From an uncultured Capnocytophaga sp. (GTDB lineage Bacteria; Bacteroidota; Bacteroidia; Flavobacteriales; Flavobacteriaceae), in NCBI RefSeq assembly GCF_938029845.1, contig NZ_CALHGG010000013.1, positions 1 to 27,136 on the forward strand: a stretch of 27,136 nt of DNA, read 5' to 3'. Each line of letters starts with the position of its first letter. The stretch's first letter is position 1. The position numbers and the translations under genes are program-made. The notes below the pieces were generated by a model that did no database searches, was not told where the DNA came from, and worked only from the letters and a program-made list of their open reading frames with translations. Of the stretch, positions 1 to 8,479 are shown piece after piece.

Positions 1-192
1 TTTTCACTCTTCACTTTTCACTCTTCACTTTTCACTCTTCACTTTTCACTCTTCATTTTTCACTCTTCACTTTTCACTCTTCATTTTTCACTCTTCATTT
101 TTCACTCTTCATTTTTCACTCTTCATTTTTCACTTTTCATTTTTCACTTTTCATTTTTCATTTTTCACTTTTCACTCTTCACTTTTCACTTT
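1..192. repeat. Degenerate short-word tandem array (TTTTCACTCTTCA-type)
   Basis: About 190 bp is built from words such as TTTTCACTCTTCA and TTTTCATTTTTCA repeated in a 14-15 bp rhythm with C/T and C/A variation. The array starts at or before the window edge. It runs through the 3' end of the WYL regulator gene, supplying its last codons (Val-Lys-Ser-Glu-Glu) and its stop. The same word recurs in both orientations at 12273-12328. There are no unique spacers, so it is not a CRISPR array. Its function is unknown. Confidence 0.9.
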
Positions 193-1095
193 TTTGTTTC
201 TCTTTACTGCCTCTTGCCAATATGTAATAAATTCCTCTCTTAGGTACTGTGGTTCTATGATGGTGAGTGACCAACTGCGCTTCATCAGCTCCATGATAAG
301 GTCAAGGGTGGGCTTGATATACAGCTCAAAGGTAATTCGTGTTTTGGTGTTGCTCACTACTTTCTGAGAGGGATGTATAGGTGAGGCTTGTAGATAATGA
401 CCATCGCGATGGTCAAACTCCAAAACAAGTCGCTCGGCTGGTGCATCGGTAAACATCCCAAAGGCGTCGCGGTAAGGAGTTTCAAAATCAAGTTGCTTAT
501 TCGGGCGAAAGGTATCTCCCTCCTCTATCTCGTTAATACGCTCCAAGGCAAAGGACTTAAAAGGTATTTCAGGATGGGCTACATCTACAGCTAAGAGGTA
601 CCACTTATAATCCTTATGCTTAAGCCGGTAGGGCTGCACAGTATAGGTCTTGGTTTGCTCATCACGATAGTCGTAGTAGATAAGCTGTAACTCATGACAG
701 GTCTCTATGGCACGCATACAATCAAGTAAGTGTTCTTCCCCTGTATTCCTGCGGGGTTCTGGAATGGCATATGAGGGAAGCAGACCATCCTTATTCTGAG
801 CGGTCAGTAGTATATAAGCAGTCAAAAAGTCATCTATAAGCTCAATCCCATCCTCATTAAAGGAATAGCCATTTTCCTTATTGCGTGTTATCTCACAACC
901 TTTATCCTCAAGCGATTCCCTATCTCGGCGAAATAACTGCTTATCATAGCGATATTTGCGTTCCTTATTATCTTCTCTTTCCTTGACATATTTGGACATC
1001 TCCTTAGCTATTTCTTGGAATTTGGGAAACTCTCCTTTCCTATTACAATTGCGAACATATCGCAGTAGGGCAAACTCTCTTATGATTTTCTCCAT
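172..1095 (-). CDS. WYL-domain transcriptional regulator
   Basis: A 307-residue protein. Residues 1-90 are basic and helical and probably form a winged-helix DNA-binding region. Residues about 125-195 form a WYL domain: a YDYRD strand near 141-145, the W-Y-L triad at 166-168 inside KDYKWYLLA, and a following S-F-A-L-E-R-I strand. The remainder is the usual C-terminal extension (WCX). WYL proteins are ligand-responsive regulators, often of defence, DNA-damage or mobile-element genes; the ligand and targets here are unknown. The gene diverges from the SprT-like gene. The start at 1095 is the first Met of a plausible N terminus, but I found no clear TAnnTTTG box on this strand. The last six codons lie inside the simple-repeat array, so the C-terminal residues could vary with slippage. 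Confidence 0.85.
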   Translation of the reverse strand: MEKIIREFALLRYVRNCNRKGEFPKFQEIAKEMSKYVKEREDNKERKYRYDKQLFRRDRESLEDKGCEITRNKENGYSFNEDGIELIDDFLTAYILLTAQNKDGLLPSYAIPEPRRNTGEEHLLDCMRAIETCHELQLIYYDYRDEQTKTYTVQPYRLKHKDYKWYLLAVDVAHPEIPFKSFALERINEIEEGDTFRPNKQLDFETPYRDAFGMFTDAPAERLVLEFDHRDGHYLQASPIHPSQKVVSNTKTRITFELYIKPTLDLIMELMKRSWSLTIIEPQYLREEFITYWQEAVKRNKKVKSEE

Positions 1096-1126
1096 TGTTT
1101 TACTTGTATTACTGTTTTTTTTTTCT

Positions 1127-1134
1127 TATTTTTG
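1127..1134 (+). promoter_or_regulatory. Promoter -7 box TATTTTTG for the SprT-like gene
   Basis: TATTTTTG fits the Bacteroidota -7 consensus TAnnTTTG exactly, with TTG at 1104-1106, 20 bp upstream. The box ends 8 bp before the ATG at 1143, so the transcript would have little or no leader. It also shows that the longer ORF starting at 1095 is not the real start. Confidence 0.75.
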
Positions 1135-1142
1135 CACTCATT

Positions 1143-1751
1143 ATGGAAGAAATTTTATACAAATACTTACCTTCTGAGTCGGTAGTACCTTGTTTTGAGC
1201 TGATTAAGAACTTAGGCATCTACCTCAAGATCGTCAATGAGCGACAGAGTAGGCATGGGGATTACCAATGCCTGCCCAACGGACAGCATAAGATTACGAT
1301 CAATGCCAATCTGAACAAATACCGCTTCCTGATGACCCTTATCCATGAGATCGCACACTTGGTAGCTATTGAGAAATATGGCAAGCAAATAAAGCCTCAT
1401 GGCAACGAATGGAAAACTACCTACCAAGCCCTGATGAAGCCTTTCTTGCGACCTGAGATCTTCCCCGCTGAACTGCTCTCTTACCTTGTTATTCACTTCC
1501 AAAACCCTTCCGCCAGTAGTGATACCGATGTACACCTAACCTTGGCAATGCGACAATATGACAGTGGGGAGCGTGCCAAATATTATGTATTTGAACTCCC
1601 CACTGATAGTCTTTTCCGTACCGATGACGGACGTGTATTTCAAAAAGGTGATAAGAAGATCAAGCGCTACGAGTGCAAAGAACTCTCAACTGGCAAGCGC
1701 TTTGTTATTCAGCCACATGCCTTAGTGGAACTTGTCTCCCCGCTTACTTGA
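1143..1751 (+). CDS. SprT-like zinc metalloprotease domain protein
   Basis: A 202-residue protein from the ATG at 1143, the first Met after the promoter box. Residues 68-72 read H-E-I-A-H, the zinc and catalytic motif, and HGNEW at 86-90 provides the expected third His of SprT-like domains (HExxH then H-G-x-x-W). The C-terminal half (about 130-202) is mostly beta-like with many charged residues and no Cys pairs, so the zinc ribbon of some SprT/Spartan proteins is absent. By family it could be a DNA-associated protease or a simple cytoplasmic metallopeptidase; the substrate is unknown. It diverges from the WYL gene and converges on the aminopeptidase gene with a gap of about 10 bp, leaving almost no room for a separate terminator. 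Confidence 0.85.
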   Translation: MEEILYKYLPSESVVPCFELIKNLGIYLKIVNERQSRHGDYQCLPNGQHKITINANLNKYRFLMTLIHEIAHLVAIEKYGKQIKPHGNEWKTTYQALMKPFLRPEIFPAELLSYLVIHFQNPSASSDTDVHLTLAMRQYDSGERAKYYVFELPTDSLFRTDDGRVFQKGDKKIKRYECKELSTGKRFVIQPHALVELVSPLT

Positions 1752-1761
1752 CTCTTCCTAA

Positions 1762-3528
1762 TTATATCGCCTTACATCTTTCCTTAAGCCATGCTTGTTG
1801 TTCCTTACCTACCAACGGGCTAAGGGTCTTCTCTACCCATTGGTTGTAGTTATTGAGCCATTGGCGTTCCTCTTCGGTAAGCATAGCTACTTCAATAGCA
1901 CGGGTATCCAATGGGCAAAGGGTAAGGGTTTCCAAACGATAGAAATCGCCAAACTCATTGGAGCTGTGTTTCTGCACTGCTACGAGGTTTTCTATACGAA
2001 TACCATAGCGACCTTCACAGTAGATACCTGGTTCATTGGAACAAACCATATGTTCGAGCATAGGCACATCTCTCATCTCCTTACGAATGCTCTGTGGCCC
2101 TTCGTGTACACATAGGTAGCTACCTACCCCATGACCTGTACCATGTCCAAAATCACGCTCATTCTTCCAGAGTATAGCACGGGTAATGGAATCGAGCTGT
2201 ACCCCTCGAGTACCCGCAGGGAAGATGGTGGTACTTAGGGTAATCATCGCCTTCATCACAAGGGTATAATCCCGCTTGAAGTCTTCCGAGAAATCCCCAA
2301 GAGGAATCACACGGGTAATATCGGTAGTACCTTCTATATAGTGAGCACCGGAGTCTATCAGTACCGTTCCCTTGGCATGCATGGGCACCTCTGGATTAGT
2401 AGCGGCATGGTAATGCACAATGGCACCATTGCCTTCGTAGCCTATGATCTTACCAAAACTATTGGCCAAGAAGCCTTGTTCGGCACGGAACTTGTCCATA
2501 ACATCTCCCAAAGAGTGTTCAGTAAGTGGAGTCTTTCCTATGTTATTTTCAAGCCAATAGAAGAAATTGACCAAGGCTACCCCATCTTTTACCATGGCTT
2601 TGCGGAAGCCTTCCAATTCGGTTTCGTTCTTAACCGCCTTGAGTAGTTGTACAGGAGAAGGTTCTATATGTAGGGTATTTTGTCCTCCTATCGTATTGTA
2701 GATAGATTGGTTAGCATCAGGAGAGAGAAGTATCTTTTCTCCTTTGAGTTTTTGTAATTCCTTAAAGTAATCATGATAATCCTTAAGCTCAATATGTTGT
2801 TCTTTAAGGTAGGCCTTTACCGAATCATCACACTGCTTAGCATCTACGAAAAGAGTGGCACTCTTAGGAGTGATACAAAGGTAAGCCAAAAAAACAGGAT
2901 TGAAATTCACATCATTACCGCGGAGGTTGGTAATCCATGCAATATCATCAAGGGCAGTAACAAGGAAGTGAGTAACACCCTTTTTAGCCATAATATCTCT
3001 AAGGGTAGCCAACTTATCGGAAGTAGGACGTCCTGTATATTTCTCAGGACGTACATAGATCGGTTGTCTATCGTCCTTAGGGCGTTCTTTCCATATCTTC
3101 TCAATAAGCGGCTTATCTACCATAGTGATGTCCTTTTGCTTAAGGGTATCACTCAATAGGTTCCAAGTATTGTGAGGCGTACAAAGGCCATTGCAACCTA
3201 CCTTTGCCCCTTGTGGAAGTTCGTCCAAGAGCCATTGTTGGCTAAGGGGAGCATCCTTGGTGCCTTCTATGAAGAAATCTACTCCTGTACCTGTAAGCTC
3301 GTTCTTAGCTTGTACTAAGTAGCGACCATCTGTCCATAATACAGCCTTGTCATGAGTGATGAATATATAGCCTGCTGAGCTATCAAAACTGGAAATCCAT
3401 TTTCTTTCCTCCCAATAAGGGGTGAAATACTCACTCATGTGAGGGTCTGCATTGAAAACCACAAAAGCATCCAAACCATTGGCTTTCATCTCATTACGAA
3501 GTAATGATAATTTTTCTTTTGTTGTCAT
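1762..3528 (-). CDS. Xaa-Pro aminopeptidase (M24B, aminopeptidase P)
   Basis: A 588-residue three-domain aminopeptidase P. It removes the N-terminal residue of peptides with Pro in second position, using two metal ions. The pita-bread catalytic domain is about residues 300-530. The five expected ligands are visible: Asp392 (IDSG), Asp403 (TTDITR), His466 (GTGHGVG), Glu499 (NEPGIY) and Glu513 (RIENL). The 392-403-466 spacing equals that of human XPNPEP1 as I recall it. Residues 1-300 form two creatinase-N type domains with no signal peptide, so it is probably cytoplasmic. It starts 12 bp downstream of the Smr-protein gene, so the two form an operon driven by the promoter at 4100-4107. Together with the prolyl oligopeptidases at 21075-25470 it suggests strong use of proline-rich peptides. 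Confidence 0.95.
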   Translation of the reverse strand: MTTKEKLSLLRNEMKANGLDAFVVFNADPHMSEYFTPYWEERKWISSFDSSAGYIFITHDKAVLWTDGRYLVQAKNELTGTGVDFFIEGTKDAPLSQQWLLDELPQGAKVGCNGLCTPHNTWNLLSDTLKQKDITMVDKPLIEKIWKERPKDDRQPIYVRPEKYTGRPTSDKLATLRDIMAKKGVTHFLVTALDDIAWITNLRGNDVNFNPVFLAYLCITPKSATLFVDAKQCDDSVKAYLKEQHIELKDYHDYFKELQKLKGEKILLSPDANQSIYNTIGGQNTLHIEPSPVQLLKAVKNETELEGFRKAMVKDGVALVNFFYWLENNIGKTPLTEHSLGDVMDKFRAEQGFLANSFGKIIGYEGNGAIVHYHAATNPEVPMHAKGTVLIDSGAHYIEGTTDITRVIPLGDFSEDFKRDYTLVMKAMITLSTTIFPAGTRGVQLDSITRAILWKNERDFGHGTGHGVGSYLCVHEGPQSIRKEMRDVPMLEHMVCSNEPGIYCEGRYGIRIENLVAVQKHSSNEFGDFYRLETLTLCPLDTRAIEVAMLTEEERQWLNNYNQWVEKTLSPLVGKEQQAWLKERCKAI

Positions 3529-3540
3529 TATCTTTATATT

Positions 3541-4077
3541 TTAAAATATGTTTTGCAAAAATACTTCAGTCGCACCCATACCATAGCGCATATAGTCGGC
3601 ATCCTGATAGCTTAGGTCATAGCGGGAAAAAAGAGTCTCTAACTCGGCCTTAAGTACGCCCTCCCCTACTCCATGTATAAAGACAATACTGGGGACACCC
3701 TTCTCTATGGCATATTCTATACAGCGTTGGGCTTCCTCCAATTGAGTATTGAGCATATCAAAATTGGTCATTCCTCGGGTATGAGTAACCAATTTCTCTA
3801 TATGCAGGTCTATCTCCATGTGATGGGCAGCCTTTTTTCTCGCCTTTTGCCCTCTTGGTGGAGTGTTCTTATTCTTTTTTTCATCCTTAGGCTCTACATA
3901 CATGGCTCTATGATAGGGAATAAGAGTATTGGGGTTTGTCTTGACCAATTCTGAAGGGGCAAAAGTAAGACTAATCCCCTCGATGGTCTCTATACACACC
4001 CCCTTGGGAGTAATTTTGGTAACTACCCCTGAGATGAGTTCGTCTATCACTTCTACACTGTCCCCTACTGAAAACAT
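3541..4077 (-). CDS. Smr-domain protein (small MutS-related)
   Basis: A 178-residue protein. Residues 1-45 form a beta-rich KOW/Tudor-like module (DUF2027-type N terminus). Residues 62-85 are a basic Lys/Arg-rich linker. Residues 88-178 are an Smr domain with the D-L-H motif at 90-92 and H-G-V-G-E-G at 135-140. Smr domains are nicking or RNA-cleaving nuclease folds; stand-alone bacterial members are tied to DNA repair or to ribosome rescue. Which applies here cannot be told. It is the first gene of a two-gene operon with the Xaa-Pro aminopeptidase. The start at 4077 lies 23 bp downstream of a consensus promoter box. Confidence 0.85.
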   Translation of the reverse strand: MFSVGDSVEVIDELISGVVTKITPKGVCIETIEGISLTFAPSELVKTNPNTLIPYHRAMYVEPKDEKKNKNTPPRGQKARKKAAHHMEIDLHIEKLVTHTRGMTNFDMLNTQLEEAQRCIEYAIEKGVPSIVFIHGVGEGVLKAELETLFSRYDLSYQDADYMRYGMGATEVFLQNIF

Positions 4078-4099
4078 GTTTGTTATGTGTTTTGATGTG

Positions 4100-4107
4100 C
4101 AAAGATA
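4100..4107 (-). promoter_or_regulatory. Promoter -7 box TATCTTTG for the Smr/aminopeptidase operon
   Basis: On the minus strand TATCTTTG matches TAnnTTTG, with TTG at 4128-4130, 20 bp upstream. It shares the 156-bp divergent gap 4078-4233 with the promoter of the S41 gene. Confidence 0.75.
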
Positions 4108-4195
4108 CGAATTTAATAGCTAATTATCAATGATTCATAGTTATTTTTTTACCTCCCAAAATAGAATTTCACTTTTCTTTTTAAAGGAAAATCCG

Positions 4196-4203
4196 TACCT
4201 TTG
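4196..4203 (+). promoter_or_regulatory. Promoter -7 box TACCTTTG for the S41 peptidase/menB unit
   Basis: TACCTTTG matches TAnnTTTG exactly and lies 30 bp before the ATG at 4234. No perfect TTG lies at the -33 distance; the region there is T-rich. Confidence 0.65.
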
Positions 4204-4233
4204 CAGCAACTTTATACACGAACTAAATAACTT

Positions 4234-5682
4234 ATGATTAAAAAACTTTCTTTACTACTTATACTCTCCTTATGCTTACCCTCTTGCAGCAAAGAATCAA
4301 TAGAAAAGCAATTAGAGGAGGCTACCCAAAAGGCTGAGGCTGAAGACCCCTTATATAGCACCAAAGATTTTATTTGGAAAGGACTCAACCAATACTACTT
4401 GTGGCAAGAAGAAATAAATGACCTCTCTGACACTCGCTTTGAGAAATCGTTAGGTTACACCAATGCTACAAGTAAGCGTTATGTAAGCTATCTTAAGAAC
4501 TTTAGCACTCCCGAAGTGCTTTTCAAGTACTTGCTTTCTCCCGAAGACAGATTTAGCTTTATCGTAAAGGATATAGATCAGTTAGAAGACTCCTTCCAAG
4601 GGATCTCTCTAAGTACAGGTATGGATTATGCCTTAGCCCAAATAGAAACAGGTGAGATTGTAGGCTATGTACGCTATGTGTTCCCTAACTCCGATGCCGA
4701 AAAACAAGGGGTAAAGCGGGGCGATTTCTTTTTCTCGGTAGATGGGCAACGACTCTCCACAACCAATTATCAGCAACTGCTCTTTAATCAAAAAACTGCC
4801 CTGACCTTTGGCTTCTGCAAGGTAGAGAATAAGCAATTGGTGCCTACCGAGAGCAAGACACTTTCCCAACTTCCCCTTCAGGAAGATCCTATACTGCTAC
4901 ACAAGACACTAAGCCGCAGTGGCAAGAAGATTGGCTACCTTGTGTATAACTCCTTTGTGAGTAAGTACGACAAGGAGCTAAATGAGGTTTTTGCCCAATT
5001 TAAGTCCGATGGTATAAGCGACTTAGTACTTGACCTTCGCTATAACAGTGGAGGCAGTGTACAAACGGCTATCTATTTGGCGAGTATGATCAAGGGTACT
5101 GATACCCAAAAGATCTTTGTAAAACAAACTTCTAATAAGAAAATGGCCAACTATTGGAAGCGTGAATACAACTTTGAAAACAATATATCGGGTACTCCTA
5201 TCAACAGCCTTGACCTCCCCAAAGTATATATACTCACCTCCAAGCATACTGCTTCTGCTTCGGAGCTGATTATCAATGGACTGAAACCTTACCTGACTGT
5301 CATACAGATTGGGGATAAGACGGTGGGGAAAAACCTTGCTTCTATCACACTAAAGGACAAGACCCAAGGCAGTAAGTGGGCGATGCAACCTATCGTACTC
5401 CGCTCGGAGAATGCTAATGGTTTTGGACATTATGAATCAGGCATAGTACCTGATTTCGAAATCAAAGAAGATGTCAGCAATTTAGGTACTTTAGGCGATG
5501 AGAATGAACCTCTTTTGGCTAAGGCCTTGGAACTCATCACAGGTATGCCTCAGCAGAATGCTTCCCTAAGACAACAAGGGTTTAGGCGTGTAGCCAATAG
5601 GCTTTCCTTAGAAGAGTTTGACCACTGCCGAAGCCTATCCCCTACTAATAATCGTATGTATATAGATAATCCTACTGAATAA
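4234..5682 (+). CDS. S41 family C-terminal-processing-type peptidase, lipoprotein
   Basis: A 482-residue protein. Residues 1-17 are a signal peptide ending L-P-S before Cys18, a lipobox, so it should be a membrane-anchored periplasmic lipoprotein. A PDZ domain lies at about 120-200 (N-S-D-A-E-K-Q-G-V-K-R-G-D is typical). The S41 core spans about 225-410: a D-L-R-Y-N-S-G-G strand near 267-274, then T-A-S-A-S-E with Ser341 as likely nucleophile and Lys366 in V-G-K-N. The Ser-Lys spacing of 25 equals the 430/455 pair of E. coli Tsp. These proteases cleave envelope proteins near their C termini; the substrate is unknown. Its stop overlaps the menB start by one base (TAATG), so the two are translationally coupled despite having no obvious functional link. 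Confidence 0.92.
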   Translation: MIKKLSLLLILSLCLPSCSKESIEKQLEEATQKAEAEDPLYSTKDFIWKGLNQYYLWQEEINDLSDTRFEKSLGYTNATSKRYVSYLKNFSTPEVLFKYLLSPEDRFSFIVKDIDQLEDSFQGISLSTGMDYALAQIETGEIVGYVRYVFPNSDAEKQGVKRGDFFFSVDGQRLSTTNYQQLLFNQKTALTFGFCKVENKQLVPTESKTLSQLPLQEDPILLHKTLSRSGKKIGYLVYNSFVSKYDKELNEVFAQFKSDGISDLVLDLRYNSGGSVQTAIYLASMIKGTDTQKIFVKQTSNKKMANYWKREYNFENNISGTPINSLDLPKVYILTSKHTASASELIINGLKPYLTVIQIGDKTVGKNLASITLKDKTQGSKWAMQPIVLRSENANGFGHYESGIVPDFEIKEDVSNLGTLGDENEPLLAKALELITGMPQQNASLRQQGFRRVANRLSLEEFDHCRSLSPTNNRMYIDNPTE

Positions 5683-6527
5683 TGAATACAGAAATTCCTT
5701 GGCAAACCGCCAAACAATACGAAGATATTACCTACAAGAAGTGTAATGGAGTCGCTCGTATTGCCTTTAACCGCCCTGAGGTAAGAAATGCTTTCCGTCC
5801 TCGTACTACCTCCGAACTTATTGATGCGCTGAGAGATGCTACCGAAGATACCTCTATCGGTTGCGTACTCATCTCCGCCGAAGGCCCTTCTCCCAAAGAT
5901 GGGGTATGGTCATTCTGTAGTGGGGGTGACCAGCGCGTACGTGGCAAGCAGGGCTATGTAGGTGATGATGGTGCCCATAGGCTCAATATCCTAGAAGCCC
6001 AACGCCTCATTCGCTTTATGCCCAAGGTAGTCATCGCTGTAGTACCTGGCTGGGCAGTGGGGGGTGGTCATAGCTTACATGTGGTATGTGACATGACCTT
6101 AGCAAGCCGAGAACATGCTATCTTCAAGCAAACCGATACCGATGTAGCTAGCTTTGATGCAGGCTATGGATCGGCTTATCTAGCGAAAATGGTGGGACAG
6201 AAAAAAGCAAGAGAAATCTTCTTCTTAGGACGTAACTACTCTGCCCAAGAGGCCTTTGAGATGGGTATGGTCAATGCCGTAATCCCTCACGAAGAGCTAG
6301 AAAGCACTGCTTATGAGTGGGCACAAGAGATTCTTCGTAAGTCCCCTACTGCTATCAAAATGGCCAAATACGCCATGAACCTCACTGATGATGGTATGGT
6401 AGGTCAGCAGATATTCGCAGGGGAAGCCACTCGCTTGGCTTATATGACCGACGAAGCTAAGGAAGGGCGCGATGCCTTCCTTGAGAAACGTAAGCCTAAT
6501 TTTGAGAAAAAGTGGATTCCTAATTAG
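5682..6527 (+). CDS. menB: 1,4-dihydroxy-2-naphthoyl-CoA synthase
   Basis: A 281-residue crotonase-fold enzyme of menaquinone synthesis. It closes the second ring of o-succinylbenzoyl-CoA to give 1,4-dihydroxy-2-naphthoyl-CoA. Motifs: C-S-G-G-D-Q at 78-83, the oxyanion-hole run G-W-A-V-G-G-G-H-S, and Q-T-D-T-D-V-A-S-F-D-A-G-Y-G from about 150. Asp152 matches Asp185 of the Mycobacterium tuberculosis enzyme, so this is the bicarbonate-independent class; the E. coli class has Gly there. The C-terminal E-G-R-D-A-F-L-E-K-R-K-P run is diagnostic of MenB. It overlaps the upstream S41 gene by one base and the convergent hflX gene by 4 bp. No other men gene is in the window. Confidence 0.96.
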   Translation: MNTEIPWQTAKQYEDITYKKCNGVARIAFNRPEVRNAFRPRTTSELIDALRDATEDTSIGCVLISAEGPSPKDGVWSFCSGGDQRVRGKQGYVGDDGAHRLNILEAQRLIRFMPKVVIAVVPGWAVGGGHSLHVVCDMTLASREHAIFKQTDTDVASFDAGYGSAYLAKMVGQKKAREIFFLGRNYSAQEAFEMGMVNAVIPHEELESTAYEWAQEILRKSPTAIKMAKYAMNLTDDGMVGQQIFAGEATRLAYMTDEAKEGRDAFLEKRKPNFEKKWIPN

Positions 6528-7741
6528 GATTCCTCCTCTATTTCTACCTCTGGATATAAGAAATTGTTGTAAGGGAAACGCGTAATGTGTATTTCCCTTA
6601 CTTTTTTGTATACTTTCTCCCTGAACTCTTGTATATTTTCCTTATTGATAGCTGAGATAAAGATAGCATCCCCATTCATTCGGCTCATCCATGTTTGTTT
6701 CCACTCCTCAAGGGTAAAGTGTCGGGAGGTTTTCTCGGTCATGAGGTCATCTTCGGCTATGGTTTGGTGGGTATAAGCATCTATCTTATTGAAGACCATA
6801 ATAGTAGGCTTATTGATACTTTGGATTTCACCTAATATCTGGTTCACTGAAGCAATATGATCCTCAAAATTAGGGTGAGAGATATCCACCACATGTAGCA
6901 GTAGGTCAGCATCCCTCACCTCGTCCAAGGTACTTTTGAACGACTCAATAAGCTGAGTAGGGAGCTTGCGGATAAAGCCTACTGTATCACTTAGCAGAAA
7001 GGGTAAGTTACCAATAACCACTTTGCGCACTGTGGTATCCAAGGTAGCAAAGAGCTTGTTTTCAGCAAAGACCTCACTCTTACTAATAAGGTTCATTAGA
7101 GTTGATTTCCCCACATTGGTATAACCAATAAGTGCCATCCTTACCAAGGCACCACGATTGCTACGCTGGGTAGCCATTTGCCTATCTATGGTTTCTAACT
7201 TCTTCTTTAGTAGCGCAATACGGTCACGAACAATACGTCGGTCGGTCTCTATCTCCGTCTCCCCAGGACCACGCATCCCGATCCCTCCACGCTGGCGTTC
7301 CAAGTGTGTCCAAAGTCCCGTAAGGCGAGGCAAAAGGTACTGATACTGAGCTAGCTCCACCTGTGTACGGGCATAGCTGGTTTGGGCACGCTGGGCAAAG
7401 ATATCCAAAATCAGTGTCGTCCTATCCAATATCTTGATCCTTAAGATTTTTTCTATATTGTTCTGTTGAGCGGGTGTTAGCTCATCGTCAAAGATAACGG
7501 TACCTATCTCGTTTTCCTCTACAAATTGGGTAAGTTCTTCCATCTTCCCTGTTCCAATAAAGGTCTTAGGATTAGGGGTATCAAGGCGTTGGGTAAAGCG
7601 CTTAATCACCTCTCCCCCAGCCGTGTATGTCAAGAACTCCAGTTCGTCCAAATATTCGTGAGCTTTTTCTTCGTTTTGAGTAGCGGTAATCACCCCTACC
7701 AATACCACCTTTTCATAGTCTAAATTTTTCTTTTCAAGCAT
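6524..7741 (-). CDS. hflX: Ribosome-associated GTPase HflX
   Basis: A 405-residue protein with the standard HflX layout. The N-terminal HflX domain spans about 10-195, with the glycine-rich G-M-R-G-P-G-E-T-E-I-E-T-D-R-R segment at 155-169 and a coiled-coil stretch. The G domain follows: G1 G-Y-T-N-V-G-K-S-T at 206-214, G3 D-T-V-G-F at 252-256 and G4 N-K-I-D at 318-321. HflX splits stalled or heat-damaged 70S ribosomes. It is the third gene of the minus-strand unit sanA-like / methyltransferase / hflX, 22 bp after the methyltransferase gene; I found no consensus promoter in that gap. Its stop overlaps the menB stop by 4 bp in convergent orientation. Confidence 0.96.
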   Translation of the reverse strand: MLEKKNLDYEKVVLVGVITATQNEEKAHEYLDELEFLTYTAGGEVIKRFTQRLDTPNPKTFIGTGKMEELTQFVEENEIGTVIFDDELTPAQQNNIEKILRIKILDRTTLILDIFAQRAQTSYARTQVELAQYQYLLPRLTGLWTHLERQRGGIGMRGPGETEIETDRRIVRDRIALLKKKLETIDRQMATQRSNRGALVRMALIGYTNVGKSTLMNLISKSEVFAENKLFATLDTTVRKVVIGNLPFLLSDTVGFIRKLPTQLIESFKSTLDEVRDADLLLHVVDISHPNFEDHIASVNQILGEIQSINKPTIMVFNKIDAYTHQTIAEDDLMTEKTSRHFTLEEWKQTWMSRMNGDAIFISAINKENIQEFREKVYKKVREIHITRFPYNNFLYPEVEIEEES

Positions 7742-7763
7742 GTTGAAAGTTTTGATTTTTGAG

Positions 7764-8477
7764 TTATAACAAAATAAAAATCGTTGGTTGTTTGTCTAAT
7801 TGTAGCCCCTTGCGCTTATGCTTCCATTCAGCTATCATATAGGTATGTATGGACTCCTTTGATAGGGTTACATTGGTAGCCACGCATAGGGAAGTCTGTG
7901 GGGAAAGCAGTTGTAACATCTCCTCAAATAGTGCCTCATTGCGATAGGGCGTTTCTATAAAGAGCTGGGACTGTCGTTCCTCTTTAGCTCTCTTTTCCAA
8001 GCGCTTAAGGGCTGCTTTACGCTCACTCTTATCAATAGGCAGGTAGCCATTGAAGGCAAAGGATTGCCCATTCAGCCCACTTGCCATAAGAGAAAGCAGC
8101 AGGGAGGAAGGTCCTACTAGGGGTACCACTCGTATACCCTTTCGGTGTGCCAAGCGTACAACGTCGCTACCTGGATCAGCTATAGCTGGACAACCTGCAT
8201 CAGAGATAATCCCCATAGGCAAGCCTGCCAAACAAGGTGATAAGAAACTTTGCTTATCCTCCTCTGGGGTATGTTTGTTCAGCACAAAAAGCTCCAACTC
8301 CGATTGGGGATGCTCGGGAGCTATCTGCTTGATAAAGTGTCGGGCGTTCTTGGCGTTCTCCACGATAAAGTGCTTACAGAGAAGCACCACTTCTCTCACA
8401 TGAGCAGGCAAGACCTGTGCCACCTCACTCTCTCCTAATAGATTGGGAATCAAGTACAAATTTCCTATCTCCGGCAT
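7764..8477 (-). CDS. SAM-dependent methyltransferase, tetrapyrrole-methylase fold (RsmI-like)
   Basis: A 237-residue protein of the RsmI/tetrapyrrole methylase fold. Motifs: N-terminal L-Y-L-I-P-N-L-L-G (7-15), G-I-I-S-D-A-G-C-P-A-I-A-D-P-G (89-103) and V-V-P-L-V-G-P-S-S (117-125), which form the SAM pocket. RsmI methylates the 2'-O of C1402 in 16S rRNA. From memory, Bacteroidota often carry this shorter, divergent paralogue beside a true RsmI, so the substrate should be left open. It lies 2 bp after the sanA-like gene and 22 bp before hflX. Pairing with a ribosome-splitting GTPase fits an rRNA role but does not prove it. Confidence 0.85.
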   Translation of the reverse strand: MPEIGNLYLIPNLLGESEVAQVLPAHVREVVLLCKHFIVENAKNARHFIKQIAPEHPQSELELFVLNKHTPEEDKQSFLSPCLAGLPMGIISDAGCPAIADPGSDVVRLAHRKGIRVVPLVGPSSLLLSLMASGLNGQSFAFNGYLPIDKSERKAALKRLEKRAKEERQSQLFIETPYRNEALFEEMLQLLSPQTSLCVATNVTLSKESIHTYMIAEWKHKRKGLQLDKQPTIFILL

Positions 8478-8479
8478 AA

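Noticed and set aside
1..192. Possible CRISPR array
   Set aside because: The repeat words are contiguous and degenerate, with no unique spacers and no cas genes nearby.
397..594. Plus-strand frames opposite the WYL, aminopeptidase, hflX and prolyl oligopeptidase genes
   Set aside because: All lie fully inside well-supported genes on the other strand, have no promoter and show no recognisable domain.
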